Shown one piece after another: positions 35,220-43,942 of a DNA stretch of 64,000 bases. Position 1 is the stretch's first letter; every line of letters starts with the position of its first letter. The DNA comes from Plastoroseomonas arctica (GTDB lineage: Bacteria; Pseudomonadota; Alphaproteobacteria; Acetobacterales; Acetobacteraceae). The translations under genes and the position numbers were made by a program. The stretch is taken from positions 34,247 to 98,246 of the forward strand of contig NZ_JAAEDH010000019.1 of NCBI RefSeq assembly GCF_018128965.1. The letters are read 5' to 3'. The notes below the pieces were generated by a model, which did not search any database, was not told the DNA's origin, and was given only the letters and a program-made list of their open reading frames with translations.

Positions 35220-36179
35220 ATGATCACCCGCCGCCTGCTGGCCGCCCTTGCGGCCGCGCTGCCGCTCGCCGCCACACCCGTGACGCATGCGCAGGAGGTG
35301 TTTCCCGCGCGGCCGGTCCAGATCGTGCTGCCCTACCCGCCGGGCAATTCCATCGACCTGCTGGTGCGCGCACTGGCCGCGCAGCTGGCGCCCACGCTCG
35401 GGCAGCCCGCCGTGGTGGTGAACCGGGACGGCGCGGCGGCGCTGGTAGGCTCCGTCGCCGTCGCGCGGGCGGCGCCCGATGGCTACACGCTGCTCTACGC
35501 GCCGGCGCTGGTCGCCTCCGTCCTGCCGGTGACGCAGCCGACGGCGGGCCTCACCGCGACAAGCTTCCGGCCGATCTGCCAGGTATTCAACAACACCATG
35601 GCGCTGGCGGTGCGCCCCGACAGCCCGATCCGCGATCTGCGCAGCCTGCAGGCGGCGGCGCGCGCGAATCCCGGGCGGCTGACCTACGGCACGCTCGGCA
35701 TCACCTCCATCCCGCACCTCGCCATGGTGCAGTGGCTGGGCGCTGCGGGGGTGGAGGTGGAGCACGTGCCCTTCCGCGCCGACAGCACGGTGCTGACGGA
35801 GGTGCTGGCCGGGCGGCTGGATATCGGGTCGATCGTTCTCGGCGCGGCGGCCGGGCGCGGCGACGTGCGCGTGCTCGCGGTGTTCGACGCCCAGCGCCAC
35901 CCGGATTTCCCCGAGGCGCCGACCGCCATCGAACAGGGATTCGAGGTCGCGCCCGCGAGCTTCGGTGGCCTGTTCGCGCCCGCTGGTACGCCCGAGGACC
36001 GCATCGCGCGGATCGAGGCCGCCTGTGCCGTCGCCGCTGCGAGCGAGCCCTACCGCGCCGCCGCCCGCACCGGCGCCCAGCCCACGGATTTCTACCTCGG
36101 CCGCGCTGATTTCGCCCGCCGCCTGCAGACCGATATCGAGCAGAAGGCGGAGGTGCTCCGCGGCGTCCGGCTCAACTGA
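35220..36179 (+). CDS. Bug-family (TctC-like) solute-binding protein
   Basis: 319 residues, signal peptide cut after THA (about 24). QEVFPARPVQIVLPY, PPGNSIDLLVR, VVNRDGAAAL and PDGYTL are family blocks; the binding loop is PPGNS where most have PGG. Follows the dioxygenase by 30 bases with GGGAGGAAAC, so it is probably in the same transcript. Two Bug proteins thus flank one ring-cleavage enzyme. Confidence 0.88.
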   Translation: MITRRLLAALAAALPLAATPVTHAQEVFPARPVQIVLPYPPGNSIDLLVRALAAQLAPTLGQPAVVVNRDGAAALVGSVAVARAAPDGYTLLYAPALVASVLPVTQPTAGLTATSFRPICQVFNNTMALAVRPDSPIRDLRSLQAAARANPGRLTYGTLGITSIPHLAMVQWLGAAGVEVEHVPFRADSTVLTEVLAGRLDIGSIVLGAAAGRGDVRVLAVFDAQRHPDFPEAPTAIEQGFEVAPASFGGLFAPAGTPEDRIARIEAACAVAAASEPYRAAARTGAQPTDFYLGRADFARRLQTDIEQKAEVLRGVRLN

Positions 36180-36188
36180 CGCGCCGGG

Positions 36189-36689
36189 TCAGGCCAGCCG
36201 CGCGCCGCCGGGGCGGAACCGCCGCACCGCGAGCGTGCCCAACACCACGAACAGGATGAGCAGAACCACCTGCGCCACCAGGAAGGGCGGCTCCGTCTGG
36301 GTCGGCGCCAGCGCGTGCAGCGCGCCGATCTTCTGGAAGGCCTGCACCACGCCCACGAAGCAGTTCAGGTACAGCGCCATCGCCGCGGTGACGACGTAGG
36401 TCGCGCGCCAGCCGCCGGCGAGCCCGCCCGCATAGGCGGCATAGACCGCCACCGCCAGCACGGCGGCCGAGATCGCACCCACGATATGGGAGGGCAGGAC
36501 GGCGCCGATCGGAAACAGGAAGCCGGTCGCGACGGTCGCCACCGTTGTGGCCAGGAACAGCGCCTGCCAGCCCCCGAGCCAGCGGCCGGCGAGCATGGCA
36601 CCCATCGCGACGAGCCCGGCCGCGATCCCGACCAGGCTGAGCACCACATGCAGCGTCAAAAAATTCGCGAAGGACAGACCGAGGATCAT
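36189..36689 (-). CDS. Small polytopic inner-membrane protein, unknown function
   Basis: 166 residues with about five membrane segments (9-33, 41-62, 68-89, 97-115, 137-156). The loop between the fourth and fifth reads QAFQKIGALHALAPTQTEPPF. I recall similar conserved hypothetical proteins in other alphaproteobacteria but cannot assign a role. It is the size of a TctB subunit yet lacks recognisable TctB features, and no TctA gene is present. Convergent with the Bug gene at 35220, only nine bases apart. Confidence 0.65.
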   Translation of the reverse strand: MILGLSFANFLTLHVVLSLVGIAAGLVAMGAMLAGRWLGGWQALFLATTVATVATGFLFPIGAVLPSHIVGAISAAVLAVAVYAAYAGGLAGGWRATYVVTAAMALYLNCFVGVVQAFQKIGALHALAPTQTEPPFLVAQVVLLILFVVLGTLAVRRFRPGGARLA

Positions 36690-36769
36690 GGCGTGTTCCT
36701 TTGAGGGCTTGCCCCAGGCTACGCCGCTCGCGTCGCGGCACGCAGCCCTTTATGCGCGGTGTGACCACT

Positions 36770-37759
36770 TCACTCCGGGTTCACGCCCGCGCGCGCGAGC
36801 ACGGCGCGGCTGCGCGCCGCATCCTCCCGCACGAAGTCGAGCAGCGCGCTCCGCTCGGCCAGCTCCGGCCGCCGCTCGATCGCGAGCTCCGTCAGCCGGC
36901 GGTCGAGGCTCACCATCGCCTCGTTGAAGGCGGCGTTCATCGCCGCGACCGCCGGCGCGGGCGTGCGCACCGGCGCGAAGGCCATGATCCAGGAGGCGGC
37001 GGCGAAGGCCGGCAGCCCCGCCTCGCTGGCCGAGGGCACGTCCGGCAGCGCCGCGCAGCGTGCGTCGCCCGCCACCGCAATGGCGCGTACCGATCCTCCC
37101 CGGATGTGCCCAAGTGCCGAGGCCACCGGGTCCACGCAGATCTGCACCTGGCCCGCGACGACCGCCTGCATGGCCGGCCCGCCGCCGCGATACTGCACCA
37201 CCTGCATCTCGAGCCCGGCCGCGGCGCGGAACACCTCGACCGCCAGGTGGTTGCCGCTGCCGATGCCGGCCGAGGAGGCGCTCGTGCGCCCCGGATTGGC
37301 CCGCATCCAGGCGAGCAGCCCGGCGAGGTCGGTCACCGGCAGCCGTGGGGTGGCCACCAGCACCTGCGGGATCCGGCCCAGATGCGCGACGGGGGCGAAA
37401 TCCGCGATCGCGTCATAGGGCATGCGCGCGACCAAGGCGGGCGCGATGACATGGGCGTTGGAGTTGACGAGGATGGTGTGGCCATCGGGGTCCGCCTTGG
37501 CCACCGCCTCGGACCCGATCAGGCCGGCCGCGCCGCCGGGCCGGTTCTCGATCACCAGCGGCTGGCCGAGCAGGCCGGCGACGGTATCGGCGACCACGCG
37601 CGCCACCACATCTGTCGCACCGCCCGGCGCGAAGGGGACGATGACGCGGATCGGGCGGTTCGGCCGCCAGCGCGGCATCGGTGAGAGTGCCGTGGCTGGG
37701 AGAGGGAGCAACAGTGCCGGCGCCATCAGCAGCGCGCGGCGATTGAGCGTCCTGGTCAT
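36770..37759 (-). CDS. Bug-family (TctC-like) solute-binding protein
   Basis: 329 residues; N-terminal NRRALLMAPALLLPLPATA is the signal. RPIRVIVPF, APGGATDVVARV, VIENRPGGAAG, VQYRGGGPAMQAVVAGQVQ are family blocks. It is divergent from the carbamoylase-type gene at 37897 (137 bp between) and upstream of the membrane protein at 36189 on the same strand. Confidence 0.9.
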   Translation of the reverse strand: MTRTLNRRALLMAPALLLPLPATALSPMPRWRPNRPIRVIVPFAPGGATDVVARVVADTVAGLLGQPLVIENRPGGAAGLIGSEAVAKADPDGHTILVNSNAHVIAPALVARMPYDAIADFAPVAHLGRIPQVLVATPRLPVTDLAGLLAWMRANPGRTSASSAGIGSGNHLAVEVFRAAAGLEMQVVQYRGGGPAMQAVVAGQVQICVDPVASALGHIRGGSVRAIAVAGDARCAALPDVPSASEAGLPAFAAASWIMAFAPVRTPAPAVAAMNAAFNEAMVSLDRRLTELAIERRPELAERSALLDFVREDAARSRAVLARAGVNPE

Positions 37760-37896
37760 CCTGCATCCTCCCGGGTGGCCGACGTGCCGCGGCCTTGCCC
37801 GCCGCCATTCCACCACGTTCCGTGGGGCGCCGCGCGGAAATTCGGCGCCTTGCCTCGACGCGCAATCCTGCGATCCTGCCGGCCGGAGAACACGCC

Positions 37897-39165
37897 TTGA
37901 CCCTGACCGAAGCCGTGACTGCGCAGACGCCCCTCGTGCAACGCCTGCTCGACGGTGTGGCCGCCCTCGGCGCCGATCCGCCGGGCATCACCCGCGTGGC
38001 GTATGGGCCGGGCGAGAGCGCCGCGCATGCGCTGATCGCGGAGGCCGGGCGCGCTCTGAGCCTCACCGCCAGCACCGATGCCGGCGCCAACCTCACGCTG
38101 CGCTGGGCCTCGCCTTCGGCGCAGCGCGCGCCGGTGCTGATCGGCTCGCACCTCGACAGCGTGGTCCAGGGCGGGAATTTCGACGGCGCGGCGGGGGTTA
38201 TCGCGGGCATCGCCGCCATCGCGGCGCTGCAGGCCGCCGGGATCCAGCCGAAGCGCGACATCGAGGTGCTGGCGCTGCGTTGTGAGGAGGCGGTGTGGTT
38301 CGGGCTCGGCTTGATCGGCAGCCGTTGCCTGCTCGCGCGCCTGCCGGAGGGCGCGCTGGACCTGCCGCATGCGCGCGGTGGGCTGACGCTGGCGGCGTCC
38401 ATCGTGGCCTGCGGTGGCGATCCGGCGCGGCTGCGCGAGGGCACGCCGCTGCGCGACCCGCGCGGCATTGGTGCCTATCTGGAGGTCCACATCGAACAGG
38501 CGCCGCAACTCATCGAGGCGGTAGCACCTGTCGCGGTGTGCCTCGCGAACCCCGGCAATGTGCGCCATCCCTTCATCCGCATCACAGGCGAGGATGCGCA
38601 TACCGGCCTGCCGCACCGGTTCCGCCACGATGCGGCGCTGGCCGGCGCCGACCTCTCCCTCGCCCTGGAACGCCTGTGGCTGGCGGAGGAAAAAGCTGGT
38701 CGGCCCATGGCCGTGACCATCGGGCGCTTCCACACCGATGCCGCGCGGCACAGCCTGACGGCCGTCGCCGGCGATTTCACGATGAGCCTCGACCTGCGCG
38801 GCTATGACGCGGAGCATCTGGCGGCGCTGGAAGGCCGCCTCGCCGCCATCGTGGCCGAGGTCGCGGAACGGCGCGGCGTCACCATCACGCTGGGCGAGCG
38901 CAGTGCAGCCGCGCCCGGGCCGATGGACCCCGCCATCATCGCCGGGCTCGGCGCCGCCGCGGCGCGGCTGGGCATCGCAGCCCCGGCACTGAACAGCCCC
39001 GGCAGCCACGACGCCAACAACTTCGCGGCTGCCGGCGTGCCGACCGGCATGCTGCTGGTGCGCAACCAGAACGGCAGCCACAACCCGCACGAGGCGATGG
39101 ACACGCCGGACCTGATGGCCGCCATCGCCGTGCTCACGGATTATCTGGCCCATGATGCCGCCTGA
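37897..39165 (+). CDS. M20 N-carbamoylase / allantoate amidohydrolase family
   Basis: 422-residue Zn- or Mn-dependent hydrolase of N-carbamoyl amino acids, allantoate or ureidoglycine-type ureides. GSHLDSVVQGGNFDGAAGV gives the first His and Asp ligands; CEEAVWFG the Glu pair (here R-C-E-E-A-V-W-F in place of the commoner EEE/EEGSRF); YLEVHIEQ the substrate/dimer motif; SGSHDANN-like SPGSHDANNFA the last. No ATG fits: TTG at 37897 follows GGAG (37885-37888) at good distance. A hydantoinase gene at 55658 would supply its substrate class. Confidence 0.82.
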   Translation: MTLTEAVTAQTPLVQRLLDGVAALGADPPGITRVAYGPGESAAHALIAEAGRALSLTASTDAGANLTLRWASPSAQRAPVLIGSHLDSVVQGGNFDGAAGVIAGIAAIAALQAAGIQPKRDIEVLALRCEEAVWFGLGLIGSRCLLARLPEGALDLPHARGGLTLAASIVACGGDPARLREGTPLRDPRGIGAYLEVHIEQAPQLIEAVAPVAVCLANPGNVRHPFIRITGEDAHTGLPHRFRHDAALAGADLSLALERLWLAEEKAGRPMAVTIGRFHTDAARHSLTAVAGDFTMSLDLRGYDAEHLAALEGRLAAIVAEVAERRGVTITLGERSAAAPGPMDPAIIAGLGAAAARLGIAAPALNSPGSHDANNFAAAGVPTGMLLVRNQNGSHNPHEAMDTPDLMAAIAVLTDYLAHDAA

Positions 39166-39337
39166 CCCCGCGCCCTCGCCCTGCCGCGGCACCTGCCGTT
39201 ATGACGAGGTGCGCGAGATGTGCCGCGATTGCGGGCGCCTGGGGCGCGAGATCATGGCCTGGGGCAGCGCGAGCCTCGAGCAACGCCTCGCCATCCGCGC
39301 CGCCGCCGCCGGGCGGCTGGCTGAGCTGCCACGCTGA
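39152..39337 (+). CDS. DUF1289 family small cysteine protein
   Basis: 61 residues. SPCRGTCRYDEVREMCRDCG has the family's four cysteines (C-x3-C ... C-x2-C), followed by GRLGREIMAWGSAS; such proteins are thought to bind a metal. Overlaps the end of the carbamoylase-type gene by 14 bases and lies 42 bases before coq7. DUF1289 genes are widespread single small genes in alphaproteobacteria; function unknown. Confidence 0.8.
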   Translation: MMPPDPAPSPCRGTCRYDEVREMCRDCGRLGREIMAWGSASLEQRLAIRAAAAGRLAELPR

Positions 39338-39379
39338 GCACGGCTTGCGCGAACCCGCGCGCGGCCAATCTCTTGCGGC

Positions 39380-39943
39380 ATGAGCACCACGCAGAATGTC
39401 AGTGCCGCCGACCTCGCCGCCCTCGCCCCGGGCATTGACGGCCTGCTCGGCGACATCCGCTCCGACCATGCCGGGGAGACGGGGGCGGTGCTGATCTATC
39501 GCGGGATCCTGGCCGCCGCGCGCGACCCGGCGGTGCGCGCCTTCGCCACCCAGCACATGGCGACCGAACAGACTCATCTCGATCTCTTCGACGCCATGTT
39601 GCCGCCGGGCCAGCGCAGCGTGCTGCTTCCCATCTGGCGCGTCGCCGGCTTCCTCACCGGCTTCCTGCCGGCGCTGTTCGGCTCTCGCGCCGTCTACGCC
39701 ACCATCGACGCGGTCGAGACCTTCGTGGACCACCATTACGAGGAGCAGATCCGCAAGCTGCCGGACACCGGCTCCGGTGGAGCGCTGCGTGCTGTCCTCC
39801 TCCAATGTCAGGCCGACGAGGTGCACCACCGCGACGAGGCGCGCGAGATGCAGGCCGCGCCGCACGGCCCGCTGCTGCGTGGCTGGGCCTGGTTGGTCGG
39901 CGCCGGCAGCAAGGCCGCGGTGCACGCGGCACGCCGCATATGA
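39380..39943 (+). CDS. coq7: Demethoxyubiquinone hydroxylase (Coq7, di-iron)
   Basis: Hydroxylates demethoxyubiquinone, the penultimate step of aerobic ubiquinone synthesis, at the inner membrane. The 187-residue product has both ExxH half-sites: Glu33, Glu63 and His66 (MATEQTH), Glu113 (AVETFVDHHY), Glu147 and His150 (ADEVHH). A hydrophobic stretch near 85-103 suits membrane contact. The stop overlaps the next ATG by four bases. Confidence 0.93.
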   Translation: MSTTQNVSAADLAALAPGIDGLLGDIRSDHAGETGAVLIYRGILAAARDPAVRAFATQHMATEQTHLDLFDAMLPPGQRSVLLPIWRVAGFLTGFLPALFGSRAVYATIDAVETFVDHHYEEQIRKLPDTGSGGALRAVLLQCQADEVHHRDEAREMQAAPHGPLLRGWAWLVGAGSKAAVHAARRI

Positions 39944-40278
39944 GCGCGCCCCTCCAGGTCTACTACGATGGCGGCTGCCCGGTCTGTTCGCGCGAGATCG
40001 CCTTCTACAAGGCGCGCCCCGGAGCGGCGGGGTTTGCCTGGATCGATGTCAGCCGCGATGACCCTGGCCCCGGCCTGACGCGCGAAGCGGCCCTCGCGCG
40101 CATGCACGTCCGCCGCGCCGATGGCACGCTGCTCAGCGGGGCCGCCGCCTTCGCCGCGATGTGGCAGCGCATGCCGGGCTTCACCTGGCTCGGGTGGATG
40201 GTAGCGATGCCGCCGCTGCGCGGTCTGGCCGAGCTCGCCTATCGCGGCTTCCTCAAGGTGCGGCGCCTCTGGCGTTGA
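39940..40278 (+). CDS. DCC family thiol-disulfide oxidoreductase-like protein (DUF393)
   Basis: 112 residues. VYYDGGCPVCSREIAFY contains the DxxC...C signature with Cys13 and Cys16 in a thioredoxin-like first strand; WIDVS and a W-rich C-terminal helix follow. The redox partner is unknown. ATG overlaps the coq7 stop and its stop overlaps the next start (TTGA), so three genes are translationally linked. Confidence 0.87.
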   Translation: MSAPLQVYYDGGCPVCSREIAFYKARPGAAGFAWIDVSRDDPGPGLTREAALARMHVRRADGTLLSGAAAFAAMWQRMPGFTWLGWMVAMPPLRGLAELAYRGFLKVRRLWR

Positions 40279-40943
40279 GGGCCGTGGTGATCGGCGCGAC
40301 CGGCGGGATCGGCGCCGCGCTGGCGGAGGCGCTCGACGCCGAAGGGGCGGAGGTCTCGCGCCTCGGCCGCCGCACCACGCCCGCGCTCGACCTGCTCGAC
40401 GAGGCGAGCATCGCCGCTGCCGCGGCCGCCATCGGGCCGGGGCTGCACCTCGTGATCGACGCCACCGGCTTCCTGCATGATGTGCGATTCAGCCCGGAGA
40501 AAAGCCTGCGTCAGATCGACCCCGCCCACATGGCGCACAGCTTCGCCATCAACGCGACCGGGCCGGCGCTGCTGATGAAGCATTTCCTGCCGCTGCTGGC
40601 GCGGGAGGAACGCGCGGTCTTCGCCACGCTGTCCGCCCGTGTCGGTTCCATCGCCGACAACCGCATCGGTGGCTGGACCAGCTATCGCGCGGCCAAGGCG
40701 GCGCTGAACCAGATCATGCGCAACGTGTCCATCGAACTGGCCCGCACCCATCGCGCCGCGATCTGCGTGGCGCTGCATCCGGGCACGGTGGCGACGCCGC
40801 TCTCCGGCCCCTTCGCCAAGGCGGGGCTGGAGGTGCAGACGCCGGCGCAATCCGCCGCGCGCCTGCTTGCGGTGATCGCGGCACTGACGCCGTCGCAGAC
40901 GGGCGGGTTCTTCGACCACAAGGGCGAGGCGATCCCCTTCTAG
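40275..40943 (+). CDS. SDR family protein, C-factor-like
   Basis: 222 residues, starting at TTG 40275 (overlapping the previous stop) so that RAVVIGATGGIG begins the Rossmann fold; GTG at 40284 is possible. LSARVGSIADNRIGGW and SYRAAKAALNQI give the catalytic Ser, Tyr and Lys in the pattern of CsgA/C-factor-type SDRs. Substrate unknown. Its stop codon shares the four bases CTAG with the stop of the convergent methyltransferase gene. Confidence 0.83.
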   Translation: MRAVVIGATGGIGAALAEALDAEGAEVSRLGRRTTPALDLLDEASIAAAAAAIGPGLHLVIDATGFLHDVRFSPEKSLRQIDPAHMAHSFAINATGPALLMKHFLPLLAREERAVFATLSARVGSIADNRIGGWTSYRAAKAALNQIMRNVSIELARTHRAAICVALHPGTVATPLSGPFAKAGLEVQTPAQSAARLLAVIAALTPSQTGGFFDHKGEAIPF

Positions 40944-41821
40944 CCCAGCGCGTCGGCCACCGTCGCCTCCGGCTTGCGCGCGCTCGTCAGAACGTAGTCC
41001 AGCGCGGCGTAGACCCGCTCGGGCGTCACCGGCAGTAGCGCGGCATAGGCGGCCTGGCCGGGCAGCGGCAGGCGGCGGAACAGGGCTCGGTCCTCGCGCA
41101 GCGCGCGGTGCCAGCCGGGGAAGACATCCTGCCCGATCGGCACCACCGACACATCGCCGAACCCTGCCGCGGCCAGCTTGCCGGCGTAGCCCTCACGCTC
41201 ATCCGCATTGGCGTCGGGCACGGAGAAGATCCGCGCGAATACCGGCCAGGTGCAGGCCTGCCAGCGCCGCCCGCCTGCGGTATCGGCCGGGGCGGCGCGG
41301 ATCAGGTCGGCCAGCACCAGGCGCCCGCCCGGTCGCAGCACGCGGAAAGCCTCGGCGAGGAACGCCTCGCGCGTGTTGAAATGGAACGCGCTCTCGACCG
41401 CCGTGACCACGTCGCAGCTCGCGTCGGGCAGCGGCATCGCGGTCGCCGATCCCTCTCGCAGGTCGATCCGCGACGAAAGCCCGCGGCGTTCGACGCGCGC
41501 GCGCCCGATGCGCACGTGCACCGGCGTGACGTTGAGGCCGGTGATGTGGCGCGGGGCGAATTTTTCCACCCAGAGCATGTCCTGATCGGCGAAGCCGAAG
41601 CCCACATCCACCACCTCGTCGCGCGGTCCCATGCGCGCCGTCTCGGCCACCAGCAGCGCGAGCGCGGCGCAGGCCTCGTCGATGGTTTGCGCCTCCTTCC
41701 AGTAGCCGAGGTTGAGGTACAGTCCGCGCTCGGTGAATGCGCGGGTCGCGAGGCGGCTGTAGAGCGCGCGCGGGCTCGGCCAGAAGCGGCGCGGCGCGCC
41801 TGATGTTTCCTGCATGGGCAT
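40940..41821 (-). CDS. SAM-dependent class I methyltransferase
   Basis: 293 residues. Motif I is VVDVGFGFADQD, motif II region ITGLNVTPVHVRIGRARV, post-motif LPDASCDVVTAVESAFHF and LRPGGRLVLADLIR. The layout is that of small-molecule C- or O-methyltransferases related to RebM/tocopherol-type enzymes. Neighbouring Coq7 hints at quinone chemistry, but UbiG/UbiE signatures are not matched, so the substrate is open. Divergent from the gene at 41945 (123 bp between). Confidence 0.83.
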   Translation of the reverse strand: MPMQETSGAPRRFWPSPRALYSRLATRAFTERGLYLNLGYWKEAQTIDEACAALALLVAETARMGPRDEVVDVGFGFADQDMLWVEKFAPRHITGLNVTPVHVRIGRARVERRGLSSRIDLREGSATAMPLPDASCDVVTAVESAFHFNTREAFLAEAFRVLRPGGRLVLADLIRAAPADTAGGRRWQACTWPVFARIFSVPDANADEREGYAGKLAAAGFGDVSVVPIGQDVFPGWHRALREDRALFRRLPLPGQAAYAALLPVTPERVYAALDYVLTSARKPEATVADALG

Positions 41822-41944
41822 CCACCTCCGACACCGCTCAGATGGTCATGCGCGGGGCGCTGCACACCCGCCGCGCGCCGCACCCGGGCTTGACCGCGCA
41901 ACTGTGAAAAGCCACGGCTGGGCGCGCAACCCGGAGTGTCGCCC

Positions 41945-42898
41945 ATGCCCGCCCCCATCGCCCTTGGCATCATCGGCTTCGGCATCATGGGCGAACGGCT
42001 GCTGCGCGCCGCGCTCGACCACGCGTCCGAGCATGTCACCGTGACCGGCGTGTGGGACCCCGCGCAGAGTGCAGGCGCCAGGCTCGCCGCGATCGCCAGC
42101 GCGGTGCCGATGCTGGACGGCGCTGCGGCGGTGATCGAGGCGTGCGAGTGCCTCTATGTCGCGGCACCGCCCGCGGCGCATATTCCGCTCGCCGAGCAGG
42201 CGCTGGCGGCCGGTCGCGCGGTGTTCCTCGAGAAGCCGCTCGCGACCGACCTTGCCGCCGCCAGGGCCTTCGTGGCGCGGTTTGGCGATGCCCGGGTGGC
42301 GGTGAACTTCCCCATGGCCTCCTCGCCCGCCGTCGCGCAGCTCACCGCCTGGCGGGCGGGAATGAATGCGCAATCCCTCGAGATCGAGGTGGGCTTCGCC
42401 ACCTGGCCCCGTGGCTGGCAGCGCGACGCCGCCGGCTGGCTCGCGCACCGCGCCGAGGGCGGCTTCACGCGCGAGGTCGTCTCCCACTTCCTGTTCCTGA
42501 CACGACGCCAGCTCGGCCCGCTCGCGCTCATCGACGCCGCGGCCGAATACCCGCCGGGCGATGGCAGCGAAACGCTGATCCGCGCGCGCCTGACCGCGGG
42601 CGGGGTGCCGGTGACGCTGTCCGGCGGCGTCGGCACGACCGACAAGGATGACCACAATACCTGGACGCTCGACCACGCGATCCGCCTGCGTGACTGGTCC
42701 TTCGCCGAACGGCGCGGCGCGGATGGCGCGTGGCGGCAGGCTGAGGACGCAGTGCCGAACGAACGCCTGCGCCCGCTGGTGCTGCGCGGCCAGCTCGCCG
42801 GCGTCGCGACCATGACTCGCGGCGAGGCGCATCCGCTCGCCACGCTGCGCGAGGCCCTGGAGGTGCAGGAGATCGTGGAGGCGATCCTGGCGCGGTGA
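41945..42898 (+). CDS. Gfo/Idh/MocA family NAD(P)-dependent oxidoreductase
   Basis: 317 residues. GIIGFGIMGERL (cofactor loop), LYVAAPPAAH, and FLEKPLATDLAAA with the catalytic Lys of the E-K-P motif. Family members oxidise sugars, inositols or reduce biliverdin and similar. ATG at 41945 has GGAG eight bases before it; a GTG nine bases upstream is less likely. No neighbour points to a particular sugar. Confidence 0.87.
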   Translation: MPAPIALGIIGFGIMGERLLRAALDHASEHVTVTGVWDPAQSAGARLAAIASAVPMLDGAAAVIEACECLYVAAPPAAHIPLAEQALAAGRAVFLEKPLATDLAAARAFVARFGDARVAVNFPMASSPAVAQLTAWRAGMNAQSLEIEVGFATWPRGWQRDAAGWLAHRAEGGFTREVVSHFLFLTRRQLGPLALIDAAAEYPPGDGSETLIRARLTAGGVPVTLSGGVGTTDKDDHNTWTLDHAIRLRDWSFAERRGADGAWRQAEDAVPNERLRPLVLRGQLAGVATMTRGEAHPLATLREALEVQEIVEAILAR

Positions 42899-42959
42899 GC
42901 CTGTCTCCCGGGCCGCGCCTTCGCTCGGACCGCTCGCCGCGTCAGGGCGCGCAAAGCCC

Positions 42960-43703
42960 CTACATCGTCCCGCCGCCATTCACCGCCAGCATCTGCCCAT
43001 TCACATAGGCGCCGGCCTCCGAAACCAGCATCCGCACCACCGCGGCCACCTCGTCAGGCGAGCCCATCCGCCCCGCCGGCACGTGCGCCACCGACGCCAT
43101 CCGGTAGGTCACCGCGCCGCCCGCCTCGTCATCCCCGGCGATCGGCCCCGGCGAGATCGCGTTGATCGTGATCCCCTGCGCACCGAACTCCTTCGCCAGC
43201 CCCTTGGTCAGCCCCCACACCCCATGCTTCGCGACCGACACCGCAGCGCGTCCGGCATGGCCGGCGATGGCGTTCATGCCCGTGAAATTCACCACCCGCC
43301 CCCAGCCGCGCTCCGCCATCCCCGGCAGGCAGGCCTGGGCGAGCCACACCGCCGCTTCCAGATCCACGCTCATCACCCGGCGGAAATCCGCCTCCGATGT
43401 CTCCAGGAAGGGCCGCGCGGGCCGGAGCGCCGCGTTGTTCACCAGTACATCCACCGCGCCGAACCGCGTGATGGCTTCCGTCGCCAGATCCAGGCAGGCC
43501 TCGCGCGCGCCGACATCGGCCATCGCGACCAGAGCCTCTACGCCAAGCGCCCGCGCTTCGGCGGCCACCGCCTCACAGGCGTCGCGATTGGAGGAACCGT
43601 TGATGATCACGTCGAACCCATCCGCTGCCAGCTGCAGCGCCACCGCGCGGCCGATGTTGCGCCCCGCGCCGGTGATGAGCGCGGCCTTGCCTCGTCTGGT
43701 CAT
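42960..43703 (-). CDS. SDR-fold protein lacking the catalytic Ser and Tyr
   Basis: 247 residues with a good cofactor motif (ITGAGRNIGRAVAL), NNAALRPARP and a C-terminal VNGQMLAVNGGGTM. At the active site, where SDRs have S...Y-x3-K, this protein has NFTGMNAIAGHAGRAAVSVAKHG: Lys is kept, the Tyr position is Val and the Ser position 13 before it is Gly. The Val codon is clear on the minus strand near 43230. It may bind NAD(P) without classical catalysis, or use other residues. Divergent from the amidohydrolase gene at 43943. Confidence 0.82.
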   Translation of the reverse strand: MTRRGKAALITGAGRNIGRAVALQLAADGFDVIINGSSNRDACEAVAAEARALGVEALVAMADVGAREACLDLATEAITRFGAVDVLVNNAALRPARPFLETSEADFRRVMSVDLEAAVWLAQACLPGMAERGWGRVVNFTGMNAIAGHAGRAAVSVAKHGVWGLTKGLAKEFGAQGITINAISPGPIAGDDEAGGAVTYRMASVAHVPAGRMGSPDEVAAVVRMLVSEAGAYVNGQMLAVNGGGTM

Positions 43704-43942
43704 GCAATCCTCTCCCTGGTCGCCGGCGCTTCCGCCGGCCCGATGCGAGTGTGCCGCCGCCGTGGATGCGGTGCAAAGCCCGCCCTGGCGCCACTGGCGC
43801 GGGACTTGCTAACTTCGGGCCTGATCCATCCGGCTGGAAGACTGTGTGCGCCAACCCGCCTTCGCCATGCCGCTCCACTTCGCCGCATCCGAAGGCCGAC
43901 CATTGGGCGTAGCATCGGCAGGACAAGAGAAAGGCACATCCC

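Noticed and set aside
36189..36689. TctB subunit for the neighbouring Bug proteins
   Set aside because: Size fits, but there are about five membrane segments, no TctB-like sequence and no TctA gene.
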